Source: Brachypterus glaber (lineage: Eukaryota > Arthropoda > Insecta > Coleoptera > Kateretidae). From it: a DNA stretch of 64,000 nt. The DNA lies in the NCBI GenBank assembly GCA_958510825.1, contig OY294046.1, forward strand, positions 4,898,001-4,962,000, written 5' to 3'. The position numbers and the translations under genes are program-made. The notes under the pieces are model-generated. The model saw nothing but the letters and a program-made list of their open reading frames with translations. It made no database searches and was not told the DNA's origin. Below are positions 54,321-64,000 of the stretch, piece after piece; position 1 is the stretch's first letter; each line of letters begins with the position of its first letter.

Positions 54321-55203
54321 TTTTAAAAGTAATTCCCTCAACAACAAAAAAGTTATGGAGTGTTAAACTTTTTAAAAAAATGAAAAAACTATCATTTAAA
54401 AAAAAATATACATATATATATATATATATATTTTTTTTCGTTTTTTGCAAAAATAAAATAAAGAAAAAAATGCTGATTTTTTTTTTTAATTTGAAAATTT
54501 TGGTTTTTCAAAAATTTTGTTTTTCAAATTTTTTTGTTTTTCAAAAAAAAAACTTTTGAAGAAAAATTGTTCAATTTTTTTATTTGGGAAAATGCAATAT
54601 ACCATTTACTGTGAATAATATACATAGGTATGTAATGGAATCCGTAGCATTACATATCTTCACGGGTTGTTATTTTTATTCGCTTGACTTATTATAATAC
54701 AAAAAAAAATAACTTTAAAGTCTAATCTCAAGAAATTGGTCAAGCGTGAGTAGACTTTTTATTTTCTGCCTCTATCTCAAAAAGTTCTAGTTCAAGGTCA
54801 GAAATGCATTTAAAAAAATTTAATTTTTTTGAAAATTTCATAGTAAAAAAAAATAATAACTTTTTTACATTAAATTTTGAGCTGTTTATTAAATAGTGAT
54901 TTCTAAACAAATATTGTAAAAAAATAATTATACCTGGACAAGACTCTTAATTCAATCTACCCATATGTGAAATTTTAGTTTCTTAGGTTCCTGAGATAAA
55001 GGGCTTGGATATTTTTAATATATACTTATATCTGTTTGTTTGTCTATCTCACAACGACTTTTTCATTCCATAAATTATTACATAAATTATATCTGTTTGT
55101 TTGTCCATCTCACAACGACTTCTTTATTTCATAAAAAAATCTCAGTGAGTGCCCCTCTCAAGGGTCTATGGTTCGGGGGCGTGGGGGCACATGTACCCAG
55201 ATT
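54321..55203. other. No gene; reference empty site at 54590-54660
   Basis: 54590-54660 is the uninterrupted version of the sequence split at 52375 and rejoined at 53218. The rest is AT-rich. 55020-55140 has two copies of TCTGTTTGTTTGTC.ATCTCACAACGACTT. Confidence 0.5.
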
Positions 55204-57096
55204 TGCCCCCCAGTGTTCATTACATTTTTTCAATTTGATCGAACTTGAACTTTTACTTCCCCCCCCTTTTTGTATCCACGCTACGCCACTGTTTTGAAGT
55301 GGTCACTTTAGAAGTTATCATGTTTCACCGTTAATGGAGTAAACCTATTATACATTAAATAAATTTAAATTTTACTTGACTTTTAATGCTTAAATAAATA
55401 CAACTTTTTAAAATAAACCTACCCTACCTCTTTTTGTACATAAAAGTTTATGTTTACTGTATAACCACTTTTACCGTTATATTATACTCCACAGAGGTTT
55501 ACAGTAGAGGAATATTATACGTTTATTCACAACCATTTCGTCGGCTTACAAGTAAAGAGCACTAAGTCCAAAAACATGGTTTTGAGATATTGACAAATTT
55601 AACTTTCATTGTTGTTTTTTAATTTTTATAATAATTGTTTTTGGAAAAAAACCACCGCAAATTGCAATGACATGTTTGGACATAATGATGTCCCATTTGC
55701 AGTTAAATAAAGAAAAATTGAAGTAGTTTAATTCAACTAAATTTGACAAAAAGACATGGACTTAGTGCCTTTTACTTGTAGGCCCACGACGTTGGCTTAC
55801 AAGTAAAGAGCACTAAGTCAATAAAATAATATAAATAACAACTATTTAAAATTAAATTCTATTAATATAAACGTATAACTATAAAGTAGAAAACAAGATG
55901 TTTACATACCTTTTCAAAAACTAGATTTTTAAAAGAAGGGTTTCGACTTTTTGATTGTTTAAAGAAAGTTTCCATTTTGGACTTTTTATTTTAATTAGCA
56001 TTAATTATATGAAACTGCTTACTATGCCAGAACTAAGACAGTTTTCAGAGGCCATCGGCTGTGGCGGCAAAGAAGTATCTCCTAATGTCAATAATTATAA
56101 TGAATCATTATTAATGATAAAACACTTCACGGTGCAATTCTAAGGGTTGTTTTCCGAACTTGCCGCGAACTTTAGTTTTTTTCTTATATTCTTGTTATTT
56201 ATTCTTGCCCCCCAGTGTTCATTACATTTTTTCAATTTGACCGAACTTGAACTTTTACTTCCCCCCCTTTTTGTATCCACGCTACGCCACTGTTTTGAAG
56301 TGGTCACTTTACAAGTTATCATGTTTCACCGTTAATGGAGTAAACCTATTATACATTAAATAAATTTAAATTTTACTTGACTTTTAAAGCTTAAATAAAT
56401 ACAACTTTTTTAAATAAACCTACCCTACCTATTTTTGTACATAAAAGTTTATGTTTACTGTATAACCACTTTTACCGTTATATTATACTCCTCAGAGCTT
56501 CACAGTAGAGGAATATTATACGTTTATTCACAACCATTTCGTCGGCTTACAAGTAAAGAGCACTAAGTCCAAAAATATGGTTTTGAGATATTGACAAATT
56601 TAACTTTCATTGTTGTTTTTTAATTTTTATAATAATTGTTTTTGGAAAAAAAACCACCGCAAATTGCAATGACATGTTTGGACATAATGATGTCCCATGT
56701 AAGCCGACGTCGTGGGCCTACAAGTAAAACAACTATTTAAAATTAAATTCTATTAATATAAACGTATAACTATAAAGTAGAAAACAAGATGTTTACATAC
56801 CTTTTCAAAAACTAGATTTTTAAAAGAAGGGTTTGGACTTTTTGATTGTTTAAAGAAAGTTTCCATTTTGGACTTTAATACAATTAATTAGTATTAATTA
56901 TATGAAACTGCTTACTATGCCAGAACTAAGACAGTTTTCAGAGGCCATCGGCTGTGCCGGCAAAGAAGTATCTCCTAATGTCAATAATTATAATGAATCA
57001 TTATTAATGATAAAACACTTCACGGTGCAATTCTAAGGGCTGTTTTCCGAACTTGCCGCGAACTTTAGTTTTTTTCTTATATTCTTGTTATTTATG
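55204..57096 (+). repeat. Tandem duplication of about 1 kb (55204-56206, 56207-57096)
   Basis: CCCCCCAGTGTTCATTACAT starts both units 1002 bp apart, and both end CTTATATTCTTGTTATTTAT. Unit 2 lacks about 110 bp around the GTTGGCTTACAAGTAAAGAG stretch of unit 1. Each unit contains hAT-like CTACGCCACTG and GTCGGCTTACAAGTAAAGAGC words. Only point differences separate the rest, so the duplication is recent. Confidence 0.9.
55547..55798. mobile_element. MITE with GTCGGCTTACAAGTAAA ends
   Basis: GTCGGCTTACAAGTAAAGAG, CACTAAGTCC at the left and GGACTTAGTGCCTTTTACTT, GTAGGCCCACGAC at the right are inverted. A right-hand end of the family also lies at 58110-58145. Confidence 0.7.
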
Positions 57097-57190
57097 TAGT
57101 AACCAAGGATTAAGGAGCAAAATTAAAAAAATGTATCAGTTAAAATTTGAATGCGTTTGTCAGTATAATAAATAAAGCGATATTGTATCA

Positions 57191-57927
57191 TACAGCCTGT
57201 TCCAGAACTCGCGTACCGAAATTTAAGAGGTGATTCTACATCCAAAAATATGAAAAAAAGTTTCTATAAAGGTTGGTCCGGAAATGAGCCCTAAGGGAGC
57301 TACGGCCCTTCGAAGATGACGTATTGAATGGGGAACAAAAAAAAGCACCAACAAAATTTTAATGCTGCAGGGTGATTCTTCATTTAAAACTGAGCAAAAA
57401 AGTATTATACACCAAAACACCTAAATTTAATATTAAAGGAGTAATAGCCTTTTAAAAAGTAACGTTTTTGGTGGCACAAAATGTTACTTCCTCTTAATTG
57501 CATTTTTTTTTGATAACGGTTGCTCCTACAGTGTTACACTATATGATATTTTATATGTATTTTTACTCTAGAAATCTATATTTTTTACAACAAATCCAAA
57601 AAACATACACATAGAAAAGTTTGGGGCAAAAATGTTTTAAGCCTCATATATTTTGTCCGTCTGGGCACGCCTCTGGATAAATTAAAAAAATAAATTAACA
57701 TAAACTTATTGCCCTTATTAATACTAGTATACATGCAAAAGCTCGCCGCTCTAGCTTAAACGGTACCCGAGTTATTAATTAAAAACCTTATTTTTATTAC
57801 AATTTTAAAGGGCCCTAGATTCCTTAGGGCTCATTTCCGGACCAACCTTTATAGGAACTTTTTTTCATATTTTTGGATGTAGAATCACCTCTTAAATTTC
57901 GGTACGCGAGTTCTGGAACAGGCTGTA
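57191..57927. mobile_element. 737-bp MITE with ACAGCCTGTTCCAGAACTCG ends
   Basis: TA-CAGCCTGTTCCAGAACTCG and CGAGTTCTGGAACAGGCTG-TA. The inverted ends are about 115 bp and highly similar, including GGTGATTCTACATCCAAAAA and GGTTGGTCCGGAAATGAGCC. Interior phrase GTGTTACACTATATGATATT; no transposase. Partial ends of relatives are at 22300-22370 and 23670-23735. Confidence 0.9.
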
Positions 57928-58432
57928 TAAATGATTCAAGCAATCATAGTTTTATAAATTAACTTGACTTAGTGCCTATTGCCAGATAAAATTTTTAATC
58001 AAAATCAAATTGGTGCGTTTGGCAGTCCACCTAGAAGTTAGTTCGGTTTACCTATACATAGATCATCAAAAATTAACTAGAGTGCTATTAAAATCCCATT
58101 TTTGCAAAAAAGTGACTTAGTGCCTTTTACTTGTAAGCCGACGATTTTGTAATTGACTAATTACATATATACGTAAAAGTTGGAAAATAAATTATTATCT
58201 ATTAACTGCAACTTCCTAAAAAGTTAGAAACCTCATTTTCCTCCCTTGGTCGGGAATGCTCTTGTAGCTAACTTCATATATGTCACTTAAATTTGAATTT
58301 ATTAAATATTTATGACAGAAGAGTTTTAAATACATTTATTTTTTATTTATTCATTTATTCTTAATTTATTTTTATAAAGTAACATTGGACTATCGGCACT
58401 GAAAACCAGGTTCGCGTACTCGGTGATAAGTA
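57928..58432. other. Repeat end and AT-rich spacer
   Basis: 58110-58145 is a right-hand end of the GTCGGCTTACAAG family. No gene. Confidence 0.45.
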
Positions 58433-58862
58433 ATACACGGAAAGAAATTAGTGGGCTCTGCGCTATACATTATAAGATATTTGGTAACAGTGGCAAATTA
58501 TAGTGATTTAAGCTATAGATTATAAGGGACACAATAACTAATAATGTTAAAAATAAATTGGAAACGATTATATATATTACAGACACGATTATATTTATTA
58601 CAGGCACTATTATAAATTTACAGAAATTTTATTATATTATAAAAATTATTAGCACAGACAATAATTAAATCTATTTAAGCTATAAATGCCATACTATTTG
58701 TTATATTTTATTATTCACTAAACAATTAAAGTATTTCATATAAATTTTTACACCGACTGCCATAATTGTAAGAGAAAGCCTTGTATTTATATAATAAGCG
58801 ATTATAATTTGCTTGGTATGTGTGTTATAGCGCTCCTAGCTATAATTTTTTTTTCCGTGTAT
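58433..58862. mobile_element. 430-bp MITE with ATACACGGAAA ends
   Basis: ATACACGGAAAGAAATTA at the left faces TAATTTTTTTTTCCGTGTAT at the right. GCTATA.ATTATAAG words repeat inside. Confidence 0.7.
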
Positions 58863-59654
58863 CCTATGAAAAAAAAATATATATTTTTTTTGTCAGAAAA
58901 ATAAATTGTAATACTAAATGCATTTGAGAAAGTTAGGACCAAATGATCTAAAAAGTCCAATCAAATTACTAAGGTCTGTAAAGTTAGTCTTAGTCCTGAC
59001 TTATTCGCTTAGTAAAGACTAGTAGTAGGACAATTTTATTTAGAGAAAATTGACAATTTTTCACATACGACAAACATCTACAGGCTAATTTTTAGGATTT
59101 GGGTTTTAGATAGGACGTTTCTTTTTAGTAGGCGAATAGGGCTAGTGTAAAGCAATACAATGGTGTGCTTATCTCAAAAAGTAATTTTTGCAGATAGGAC
59201 AACTTGTTTTAGCAGAGCAGTATAATTCAATTTAGTTTTACTTAAATCTTTAGCAGCAAAAATTTACTTGCAACTTCGCCGAGTATACTTTAGATGCGAA
59301 GCTTTATATATCTTCACGGCTTGTTTTATTTTACCTTTTACTGAAAGTTTCATATTTTTGAATGAAGGGGAAAAATTTAGGTCAATGTCAGGTCATTTAT
59401 TTTACAAAATATTCAGGTAAAAAGGTGCGTGTATAAAATATAAATTTATTTATTATTTATTAAGTTTTTAAAAACTTTATTATTTATATAAATCAATTTT
59501 AGACGTTTTGAATGACAATAAATAAATTATAATAATACCAATCATTTATATTATTTATTTTTTGCGATTTATTTTTATAGATCCATATAAAACACATTTT
59601 ATTTGTAATTTGACCACTTATTTGACAGCTTCCCCATCTATTTAGATTACATTT
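58863..59654. other. No gene recognised
   Basis: AT-rich. 59305-59330 (ATATCTTCACGGCTTGTTTT) resembles 54655-54675. Confidence 0.4.
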
Positions 59655-60330
59655 TGTTTAACCTCGTACTATTCTACTTAATTAAGCATCCCCTAAGTCT
59701 AGGACTTGTGTGGGCTAATGTTTATTTTTTTAAGGTATAGTTATTTTAAATTTGCCGCTAAATACTACACAATGTCCGATTTACACTGAAGCATGTGGCT
59801 TGTTTTGAATGTCAACATAACCAAAATTTATAATTTTTGTTTACTTACTTTGTTTTTATGATGTTTTGATGTAAAAAAAGAGAATTGATAAAGCTGTTGC
59901 TAAAAACACTTTTGTATTCCTGTAGAAACAAAATTTGCTTATAAAATCGCTTTTATTCCAATAATATAGAGGAATAAACCAATGTTTTGTTCTCGTTAAT
60001 GGCACGTCAACGTTTTACGGTTGTGTAAATTGGGCATAGTCATTTCGCTTACGACGCATGCGTATCTTACGTTGCTATAGTAATTTCGAGATTGTTTACA
60101 AGTTAACTATACCTTAAGTAGTAGAGGGAACCACCGGCTTTAATTGACCTTCGAACCAATTTATAGGGAGTATCCGCTTCACTTACGCCTTCGCCAAATT
60201 TCAATTATTAATTAACTGAAAAAGGCAAATCGGCGCCGGTGAGAATCGAACTCACGCTATTTTGGGTAGTAAAATCGTCAAGTACGACGCGGTAGTCCAG
60301 TGCTTTTTTCAGATAGAGCCATTTATTAAA
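59655..60330 (-). mobile_element. tRNA-derived SINE split by a MITE
   Basis: On the minus strand the head (60330-60230) reads TGGCTCTATCTG, AAGCACTGGACTACCGCGTC, GTACTTGACGA, then GCGTGAGTTCGATTCTCACC: A-box-like and B-box-like (GTTCGATTC) pol III promoter elements as in tRNAs. The body (TTAAAGCCGGTGGTTCCCTC) and tail (GCCCACACAAGTCCTAGACTT, AGGGGATGCTTAA) match 48225-48425. The MITE at 59731-60118 separates body from tail. Confidence 0.75.
59731..60118. mobile_element. 388-bp MITE (block C family) inserted in the SINE
   Basis: TTAAGGTATAGTTATTTTAA at the left faces GTTAACTATACCTTAA at the right. The interior matches block C of the 19.7-22.2 kb array (GCCGCTAAATACT.CACAA, CACTGAAGCATGTGGCTTG). 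The uninterrupted SINE at 48388 gives the empty site (CTACTACTAGCCCAC), consistent with a TA target. Confidence 0.85.
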
Positions 60331-61890
60331 ATTAATAGTTTTTGTGAAAATTGGTGTATTGGGGTTTTTGGGGTTGCTAAAAGAGAATCTGATAATAAAA
60401 AAGTTCTAACTGCACCCCCTAAGAGGCGGGGGGGAGTTTTCGTAAAAATTGGTATATTTTTAAGGTTCCTAAAAGTGAATCTTATAATAAAAAATCCATT
60501 TTACGCGCGGAGGTGTAAAATGCGAAAGCTCTTTTACTGGGCAGTGTATATTTTTATTGTGTTTATTTTTTGTTTATTGTTACCAAGTTTCTTCTCTTCC
60601 TCCCAAAGCCGGACCTGGGCTTAAAGTTTTTCAGTCGATTATTTAAAAGATTATTATTATTTTTTTTTTTCTAGTAGGTAGGGTAATTTACTAATGAAAA
60701 AATTTCCCGTGATAAAATAACATTTTTTTCCTCTATATTATATCCCATTTTGAAAAATTTCAAAATTTCGGAAAGCCTTGTATTCGTGCAAAAATTTTCA
60801 ATTTTTTTTGCGAATTTTTGCGTTTTATGACGTTTTATGTCGATATAAATCAATTTCAAGCAAAAAAAAAATTGTCGGTCGATCGGTCGGTCGATCGGTC
60901 TGTCCGGGAAATCTTGTAAGCACGATAACTTAAGAACGCTTTAAGCTAGAGACTTGAATTTTGGCATACAGGTATGTTACCAAAAGTTCTCGCTCGGGAT
61001 TGTTTTTGGTGAACATTGGCGTGCGGCAAGGGGGGCAAATGGGGAAAAATACAGTTTTTAGAAAAAATTTAAAATTGCTATATAGAGGTTTTTAAGGTTG
61101 CTGAAATTAAATCTGATAATAAAATTTCTCTAACTCCACCCCCGAGGGGGTGAGGGGGTAAATATTTTGAAATGTTTTCCAAATATTCGTGAAAATTTGT
61201 AGATAGGGGTTTTTGAGGTTGATTTGAAACCCACCCCCTTAGGGGTGGGGGGTGATTTTTGTGAAAATTGGTATATTGATGTTTTTGAGGTTGCTGGAAG
61301 TGAATCTGATAATAAAAAATCTATTTTACGCGCAGGTGGTAAAATGGGAAAGCTTTTTTACGGGCAGTGTATTTTTAATTTAAACAATATCAACATGCCG
61401 CAGAATAAATTTTTAGAAAAAATATTACACATTTTCTGACGTTTTAAAAAGTCACTTTATAAACCTTTTTATAAATGGGCAAATTATTCAGAAATTGGAC
61501 ATAAAATATGTTGTATATCTATCTTAATAATCTGATTGCATGTTTTTGTCTTTTGTATTAATTTATTTCTGTAATAAATAAACTTCAGATGTCAAAATAA
61601 AAAAGAAAACTTAAAAATATTTATTAACCAGTTGAATTTATATCATATTTACATTTTTTTATTTACTTTTTTTATTTGTTCAACGTATTTTAGTTTTAAA
61701 TTTATAACAAAAAAATATAAAATATTTTTGAGCAGGTTTGGGTTTAATTTCATTTACCTGCCCTAACTATTCATTACCTTTCGGTTATAATGTAAAAATT
61801 GGCCTATCCGAGCAATATTTAAAAAAATATAAAAAGTTTTTTGAGTTACCCTATAACTATCCAGTTAATATTATTCAAATACTGATTATT
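60331..61890 (+). repeat. GTGAAAATTGG dispersed family and flanks
   Basis: 60340-60540 and 61080-61375 repeat GTGAAAATTGGTATATT, GTTTTTGAGGTTGCT, AATCTGATAATAAAA, a CCCCC..GGGGG block, TTTTACGCGC and GGTAAAATG.GAAAGCT, as at 1181-1316 and 1572. 60875-60912 is a GGTCGATC run. ORFs here (60262-60624, 61224-61439) are translations of the repeat. Confidence 0.7.
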
Positions 61891-62157
61891 TTAACCCTCT
61901 GCCACCGACACGGAGTAGATTTTACGCCTGGATAGAACCCAACTCCAAATAACTACGGCTTTCCGAGTCTCAGTACCTTTCGGACATTCGAGCGGAGAAG
62001 TTGGTATATTGCACAGTGATTTTTCAAGTGTTCATTTAAAGTTTGGAGGCGAAAAAAATGCGCCGTGTCTGTAAGTACGTAATAATAAAAAGAATAGGGT
62101 TTATTCATTACAAAAAATATAATATATTATAGATTTTAAGCTTTCACGGCCATTAAG

Positions 62158-62369
62158 ATATAAAGAACTTTCACTTTCGGGTTTAGACCGTGTTAATGGA
62201 TTTTCACTTTCCGACGTTTCGTCTCTTACTACTAGAGACATCTTCAGGGATTAATCTGAAACTGATTTCAGATTAATCCCTGAAGATGTCTCTAGTAGTA
62301 AGAGACGAAACGTCGGAAAGTGAAAATCCATTAACACGGTCTAAACCCGAAAGTGAAAGTTCTTTATAT
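62158..62369. mobile_element. 212-bp near-perfect palindrome of Penelope-type ends
   Basis: Arms 62158-62262 and 62265-62369 are almost exact inverses (ATATAAAGAACTTTCACTTT... / ...AAAGTGAAAGTTCTTTATAT). Each arm equals the 3' non-coding part of the Penelope-like insertion at 19104-19200 and carries the hammerhead-like core (62213-62247 minus; 62280-62314 plus). The direct repeat ATATAATATATTATAG at about 62118-62133 and 62367-62382 may be the target duplication. Confidence 0.85.
62280..62314 (+). ncRNA. Hammerhead-ribozyme-like core (right arm)
   Basis: CTGAAGA, U, stem GTCTC/GAGAC with a 9-nt loop, then GAAACGTC. The mirror copy at 62213-62247 lies on the minus strand. ACGU next to GAAA is self-complementary, so two molecules could pair at helix III. 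Confidence 0.45.
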
Positions 62370-63654
62370 AATATATTATAGTTTTTTTTAGTATTTTATG
62401 CTTATGTTGCTTATTTATGATTAAGTTTTTAATTTTATTTTATTTTTATTTTTTCTACCAACTTATTTAAATAAATTTTCCTACCAAGTCAAAATTAACA
62501 AAAAATAACATTATAGTACAAATTATATTATATAAATAACTCATTTAAATAGTACAGTTGTGGTATTAAATATCGGGACAACCTCAAAAAATTCGTATCA
62601 TTTTTATATTTTTTTCATGGATTAACATGGGATTATTTTAAAAATTAAAAACTAGGTTACTTCGTTTTGTCAAAGTTTACTGTCAAAAAATATTAAATTA
62701 ATATTTATTGATTCATTAAATTTTACACAAATGTTGTAATTATTTAAATAATAAAATTGATATTCTTTGGATCAAAATTGTACTATACAGGTAAAGAATA
62801 TGTGTTTAATATTCATTTTTCTCTTTAGTACAGCTAAAAACTCACAAGGTTTTATAATTTTTTACTGAAAATGGATTCGAGTTTAAGAGTTCATTACTGA
62901 AGAGCCTCACTGAGGTAAACGAAAAAAAATTCCTAGTATACGGCAACTGCACCTTGTTTTTCTCGGTTTTGATTGAAAATGAAATGATTAAAAATTGCTT
63001 CACCATCCATTGTAGATTTAGACCACCTAGGATCGTTTTTCGGTTTGATTTAAGAACCTAATGTTTTCTCAATAAAACATTTCTTAAGAAACAGATCTAT
63101 TTCTTGAACTCTTTTCAGTAAAATTGAACCTCATCCATATCTCCTGATGCTAAGGACGACTGAGCATTTTTTCTCTTTAATTTCCACGATAAGCAAACTC
63201 ATTTTAAATTAAAATAAAGATAAAAAACACTTTTTTTACAAACTACTCGTATAACAGCAAAAAATAAACAAACATTTGACATATTTTGATGTTTTCTAAA
63301 ATATGACACAAGATCAACTATAATCTATGAAAAATTGTTTGTCCCGATATATAATGCCACCACTGTATGTTCTATTGCATTTATAATTAAATAATTAAAG
63401 CTATAAAGACTGTCAAAGTCAGTAACAGACATTTTTTTCGAAAATTTATTTTTATAAAATGTATGTTTATTTACAATGGATTAATAATTTGGATCGGAAC
63501 CAGACATGGTTAAAAAGTGCTAAGAATGATGGTATAAAACATAGAACGTTGGAAGAAAAATATGGAATGGTTAACTGATGGCTTTGAAGCACGCTAAATT
63601 CTAGTACTAAGTTCACTCTTTGGTATAAAATACCTTAAAGGTCCATGTAAGTCT

Positions 63655-63657
63655 AAA

Positions 63658-63688
<31 letters not shown>

Positions 63689-63692
63689 AAAT
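63655..63692. repeat. (AAAT)n microsatellite
   Basis: TAAATAAATAAA repeated without interruption for about 35 bp. Confidence 0.9.
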
Positions 63693-63807
63693 GAAAAATA
63701 AGTCAAAATTAAAAAAAAATTGCTTCACTTTCTTAAAGGGAGGCGTAATTCCTACGCCGTGTCTGTAGTAACGTTCCATAAATAAGGTGTCTGTGGCAGA
63801 GGGTTAA

Positions 63808-64000
63808 AAATGCGTATACATGATTTGTAATTTTGGCGAAGGCGCAACCAAGACCAAAAAATATTAAATTAAAATTTCCTAAAATTAGCTCCAGGGGCAG
63901 TCCAAATTGTGAGTTATGGGTTTAAGAGTAAAAAGCACTCTCGTGCACTTAAAACTAGGTTCAGGTACTTGGTACGTAATGTACTATTTTATCATAGCTC
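63808..64000. other. No feature recognised
   Basis: AT-rich end of the window. No coding seen. Confidence 0.3.

Larger units (their letters stand above)
61891..63807. mobile_element. 1.9-kb piggyBac-like element with TTAA sites
   Basis: TTAA-CCCTCTGCCACCGACACGG at the left. The right end complement is TTAA-CCCTCTGCCACAGACACC, and just inside it ACAGACACGGCGTAG...TTACGCCT mirrors CGACACGGAGTAG...TTACGCCT of the left. There is no transposase. The interior contains the 212-bp palindrome at 62158-62369, AT-rich filler, and an (AAAT)n run at 63655-63692. Confidence 0.75.

Noticed and set aside
60230..60330. Functional tRNA gene
   Set aside because: B-box- and A-box-like words are present, but the cloverleaf is not complete and the sequence continues into a SINE body shared with 48.2 kb.
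60262..60624. 120-codon plus-strand ORF
   Set aside because: It crosses the SINE/dispersed repeat boundary and translates a non-coding repeat also found at 1.2 and 61.2 kb.

Overview
This window looks like intergenic DNA from an insect nuclear genome: strongly AT-rich, without bacterial-style gene packing, and made mostly of transposable-element remains. The evidence is the mix of element types: non-LTR retrotransposons with RNase H and CCHC ends, Penelope-like fragments, a tRNA-derived SINE, and piggyBac-, pogo-, Tc1- and hAT-type short inverted-repeat elements. Sequence alone does not give the order or species. Only one convincing intact host gene is present: a single-exon glucose-6-phosphate 1-epimerase-like (galactose mutarotase fold) protein on the minus strand at 8838-9728. 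Almost every other ORF is chance or a repeat fragment.

Layout. 1-8800 holds fragments: an inverted pair of 255-bp repeats (1317-2202), a non-LTR 3' end (3123-3438), a TTAA-flanked piggyBac-like element with a smaller one nested in it (5330-6026), and a 5'-truncated reverse transcriptase (7227-8117). The epimerase-like gene follows, and just upstream of it lies a pogo-like element carrying a psq helix-turn-helix fragment (9807-10740). 11.5-15 kb has a 72-bp palindrome with an 8-bp target duplication, a truncated retrotransposon and an 823-bp near-perfect fold-back element. 15.7-22.2 kb is a recent tandem duplication complex (units of 1455 and 976 bp), with a 5'-truncated Penelope-like insertion in only one copy. 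23.7-24.4 kb is a palindrome full of an 18-bp motif.

27.2-29.4 kb is the most striking region: a palindromic TA-flanked MITE turned into nine head-to-tail 221-bp units, in effect a young satellite. The same MITE occurs singly at 31.7, 44.2, 53.0 and 53.6 kb, and again inside a 315-bp tandem repeat at 38.2-39.3 kb, where an adjacent unit preserves the empty insertion site. 33.3-36.9 kb is bounded by a perfect 15-bp inverted repeat and contains several nested elements. 40.3-41.4 kb is a GC-richer, 5'-truncated non-LTR element with a nearly intact RNase H and a 15-16 bp target duplication.

The rest (41.5-64 kb) is further MITEs, a SINE seen both empty and interrupted by a MITE, a degenerate RNase H, tandem duplications of 370 bp and about 1 kb, and a 1.9-kb TTAA-flanked element containing a 212-bp near-perfect palindrome. 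Several Penelope-type terminal fragments carry hammerhead-ribozyme-like cores (19157-19191, 34399-34427, 62213-62247, 62280-62314). The recurring biology is nesting: several repeats are present both filled and empty, so the relative order of insertions can be read inside this one window.
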